Part shown: piece by piece, positions 61,590 to 64,000 of the stretch
Position numbering within the stretch: the first letter of the stretch is position 1
Layout: each line of letters opens with the position of its first letter
Source of the DNA: Bombus terrestris
Lineage: Eukaryota > Arthropoda > Insecta > Hymenoptera > Apidae
Assembly (NCBI RefSeq): GCF_910591885.1
Contig: NC_063275.1
Location: forward strand, 10,466,501 to 10,530,500
Direction: 5' to 3'
DNA: 64,000 nucleotides
The notes under the pieces: generated by a model
What the model saw: the letters and a program-made list of their open reading frames with translations, nothing else
What the model was told of the DNA's origin: nothing
Database searches by the model: none
Translations under genes and position numbers: made by a program

Positions 61590-62500
61590 TCGTAATACTA
61601 TATAACGATTTACGTTCTAACGTAATACTATATAACGTGATACGATATATCGTAAAGCTATATAACGTTATACCATGTATCGTAGTAGTATATAACGTTA
61701 TACGTAATATCGCAATAGTTTATAACGTTATACGTTATACCGTAACAGTATATAACGTTATACGTTATATCGTAATACCATATAACGTTATACGTTATAA
61801 CGTAATACTATATAACGTGATGCGATATATCGTAATGCTATATAACGTTATACGTAATATCGTAACAGTATTTAACGTTATACGTTATATCGTAATACTA
61901 TATAACGATTTACGATATAACGTAATACTATATAACATGATACGATATATCATAATGCTATATAACGATACACCTTGTATCGTAATAGTATATAACGTTA
62001 TACGTTATATCGTAACAGTATTTAACGTTATACGTTATATCGTAATACTATATAACGATTTACGTTCTAACGTAATACTATATAACGATATACGTTATAA
62101 CGTAATACTATATAACGTGATACGATATATCCTAATGCTACATAACGTTATACCTTGAATCGCAATAGTATATAACGTTATACGTTATAACGAATTACTA
62201 TATAACATGATACGATATTTCGTAATGCTATATAACGTTATACGTTATATCGCAATAGTATATAACGTTATACGATATAACGTATTACTATATAACGAGA
62301 TATGATATATCGTAATCCTATATAACGTTATAACTTATATCGTAATAATATATAACGTTATACGTTATATCGTAATAGTATAAAACGTTACACGTTATAT
62401 CCTAATACTGTATAACGCTATACGACATAACGTAATACTATGTAACATGATACGATATATCGTAATGCTATATAACGTTATACCATGTATCGTAATAGTA
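61590..62500. repeat. 0.9-kb block, copy 1 of a pair about 1,290 bp apart
   Basis: This corresponds to 62880-63790. The offset is 1,290 bp (43 monomers) at both ends but about 1,320 bp in the middle, so whole monomers were gained and lost between the copies. Shared rare forms are CGATTTACGTTCTAACG, CGTAGTAGTATATAACG, CGTAATCCTATATAACG and CGCTATACGACATAACG. Confidence 0.75.
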
Positions 62501-62879
62501 TATAACGTTATACGTTATATCGCAATAGTATATAACGTTATACGTTATATCGTTATACTATATAACGTTATACGTTATATCGTTATACTATATAACGTTA
62601 TACGTTATATCGTAACAGTATATAACGTTATAACTTATATCGCAATAGTATATAACGTTATACGTTATAACGAATTACTATATAACATGATACGATATAT
62701 CGTAATGCTATATAACGTTATACGTTATATCGCAATAGTATATAACGTTATACGATATAACGTAATACTATATAACATGATACGATACATCCTAATGCTA
62801 TATACCGTTTCACCTTGTATCGTAATAGTATATAACGTCATACGTAATATCGTAACAGTATTTAACGTTATACGTTATA

Positions 62880-63790
62880 TCGTAATACTATATAACGATT
62901 TACGTTCTAACGTAATACTATGTAGCGTGATACGATATATCGTAAAGCTATATAACGTTATACCATGTATCGTAGTAGTATATAACGTTATACGTAATAT
63001 CGCAATAGTATATAACGTTATACGTTATACCGTAACAGTATATAACGTTATACGTTATATCGTAATACCATATAACGTTATACGTTATAACGTAATACTA
63101 TATAACGTGATGCGATATATCGTAATGCTATATAACGTTATACGTAATATCGTAACAGTATTTAACGTTATACGTTATATCGTAATACTATATAACGATT
63201 TACGTTCTAACGTAATACTATATAACGATATACGTTATAACGTAATACTATATAACGTGATACGATATATCCTAATGCTATATAACGTTACACCTTGTAT
63301 CGTAATAGTATATAACGTTATACGTTATATCGTAACAGTATTTAACGTTATACGTTATATCGTAATAGTATATAACGTTATACGTTATACCGTAACAGTA
63401 TATAACGTTATACGTTATATCGTAATACCATATAACGTTATACGTTATAACGTAATGCTATATGACGTGATACGATATATCCTAATGCTACATAACGTTA
63501 TACCTTGAATCGCAATAGTATATAACGTTATACGTTATATCGTAATTGTATATAACGTTATACGATATAACGTATTACTATATAACGAGATATGATATAT
63601 CGTAATCCTATATAACGTTATAACTTATATCGTAATAATATATAACGTTATACGTTATATCGTAATAGTATAAAACGTTATACGTTATATCCTAATACTA
63701 TATAACGCTATACGACATAACGTAATACTATGTAACATGATACGATATATCGTAATGCTATATAACGTTATACCATGTATCGTAATAGTA
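62880..63790. repeat. 0.9-kb block, copy 2 of a pair about 1,290 bp apart
   Basis: This is the partner of 61590-62500. After it, 63,800-63,950 matches 60,560-60,710 at an offset of 3,240 bp (108 monomers), including the rare TATGTGATATAACG monomer, so the right domain also has longer-range periodicity. Confidence 0.75.
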
Positions 63791-64000
63791 TATAACGTTA
63801 TACGCTATATCGTAACAGTATTTAACGTTATACGATATAACGTAATACTATATAACGTTATGTGATATAACGTAATACTATATAACATGATACGATATAT
63901 CTTAATGCTACATAACGTTATACCTTGAATCGCAATAGTATATAGCGTTATACGTTATATAGTAATTGTATATAACGTTATACGTTATATCGTAATTGTA

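Larger units (their letters stand above)
1..64000. repeat. 30-bp satellite array filling the whole window
   Basis: About 2,130 direct copies of a 30-bp monomer run edge to edge. The commonest form is TAACGTTATACGTTA (positions 1-15) then TATCGTAATAGTATA (positions 16-30). All copies have the same orientation; I saw no inverted block, spacer or unique sequence. Variation is mostly substitution, concentrated at positions 5-8, 11-15, 18-22 and 25-28. The monomer is 7/30 G+C and carries three CpGs. Both ends of the array lie outside the window. Long pure satellite arrays are typical of eukaryotic heterochromatin; a centromeric, pericentromeric or subtelomeric position is inference and nothing here distinguishes them. 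No gene is annotated because no stretch departs from the repeat. Confidence 0.98.
54091..64000. repeat. Right satellite domain, heterogeneous
   Basis: Near-identical multi-kilobase copies end at about 54.09 kb. From about 56.2 kb new variants dominate: CGATTTACGTTCTAACG, CACCTTGTATCG, CGAATTACTATATAAC, GAGATATGATATATCG and CAGTATTTAACG. Two register shifts occur (-7 near 57600, -1 near 58364). Shorter blocks repeat at 780 and about 1,290 bp. No non-satellite sequence is visible up to the window edge. Confidence 0.8.

Noticed and set aside
1..64000. Protein-coding genes, including the long forward frames and the two short reverse frames near 11608-11826 and 55023-55226
   Set aside because: All translate the satellite itself. 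Starts come from ATG in CATGATACG or GTGATGCG monomers and stops from CCTTGAAT or CTATAAAG monomers. There is no codon-position bias, domain, splice or promoter evidence, and indels break the frame.
1..64000. CRISPR array
   Set aside because: The repeat length of 30 bp is in the CRISPR range, but copies abut with no spacers, number in the thousands, and no cas gene or leader is present.
1..64000. TATA boxes and promoters
   Set aside because: TATATAAC occurs in nearly every monomer and TATAAAG in some. Matches at every 30 bp are a by-product of composition and no initiator, downstream gene or other promoter element is present.
1..64000. CENP-B box
   Set aside because: I looked for the TTCG...CGGG pattern of the mammalian CENP-B box; the array has no GGG or CGGG to support it. 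A centromeric role is not excluded, only this motif.
1..64000. Telomeric repeats
   Set aside because: No TTAGGG, TTTAGGG, TTAGG or similar G-rich runs are present; G never forms long runs in the window.
1..64000. Transposon or retroelement insertions
   Set aside because: No interruption of the 30-bp pattern longer than about a dozen bases was found, and there are no long terminal or inverted repeats and no polyA tract. Inverted-repeat look-alikes are the monomer palindromes.
1..64000. tRNA, rRNA or other structured RNA genes
   Set aside because: The sequence is too AT-rich and repetitive throughout; no conserved tRNA or rRNA segments appear on either strand.
1..64000. Nucleosome-scale (5-monomer, 150-bp) higher-order period
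   Set aside because: Some cassettes are five monomers long, but the larger duplications are 14, 16, 29, 38, 58, 169 and 216 monomers, most of them not multiples of five, so a 150-bp rule is not supported.

Overview
The window is one uninterrupted block of satellite DNA. From base 1 to base 64000 I read about 2,130 head-to-tail copies of a 30-bp AT-rich monomer, all in one orientation. I found no unique sequence, gene, RNA gene, transposon or CRISPR spacer. With position 1 set at the T of TAACGTTA, the commonest monomer is TAACGTTATACGTTA (positions 1-15) followed by TATCGTAATAGTATA (positions 16-30). It is about 23% G+C, yet every C lies in a CpG. A pure satellite block this long points to eukaryotic constitutive heterochromatin (pericentromere, centromere or subtelomere). 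The sequence does not identify the species, and I do not recognise the monomer.

The monomers fall into about a dozen recurring variants that follow one another in a fixed order, forming cassettes of 3-6 monomers. Cassettes are assembled into longer higher-order repeats, and those have been duplicated in tandem. Left domain (1-9640): mixed and older-looking, with a 16-monomer (about 477-bp) repeat and 0.7-1.7 kb blocks copied 2.6 and 4.7 kb apart. Second domain (9641-15300): marked by monomers with a 1-bp insertion and one badly degraded monomer. Third domain (15300-24348): a 1-kb block copied 1,889 bp away and a 420-bp tandem duplication. Core (24349-54090): the most homogeneous part, with near-identical tandem duplications of 1,751 bp and 5,070 bp, a 2.4-kb block copied 6.5 kb away, and smaller ladders of 870, 1,140 and 600-630 bp. 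Right domain (54091-64000): older-looking again, with its own variant classes, one of which reappears at bases 201-359.

Open reading frames of up to 557 codons exist, but they follow from a 30-nt period in which one frame happens to lack stops. Amino-acid-changing variants are everywhere, and the rare indels (-1, +1, -2, -7, +11) break the frame. I therefore annotate no CDS. The results worth following up are structural: a rigid 30-bp register with only 25 visible phase shifts in 64 kb, a hidden 15-bp (8+7) ancestry of the monomer, quasi-palindromy, extreme CpG density at low G+C, the cassette order, and the nested duplication history.
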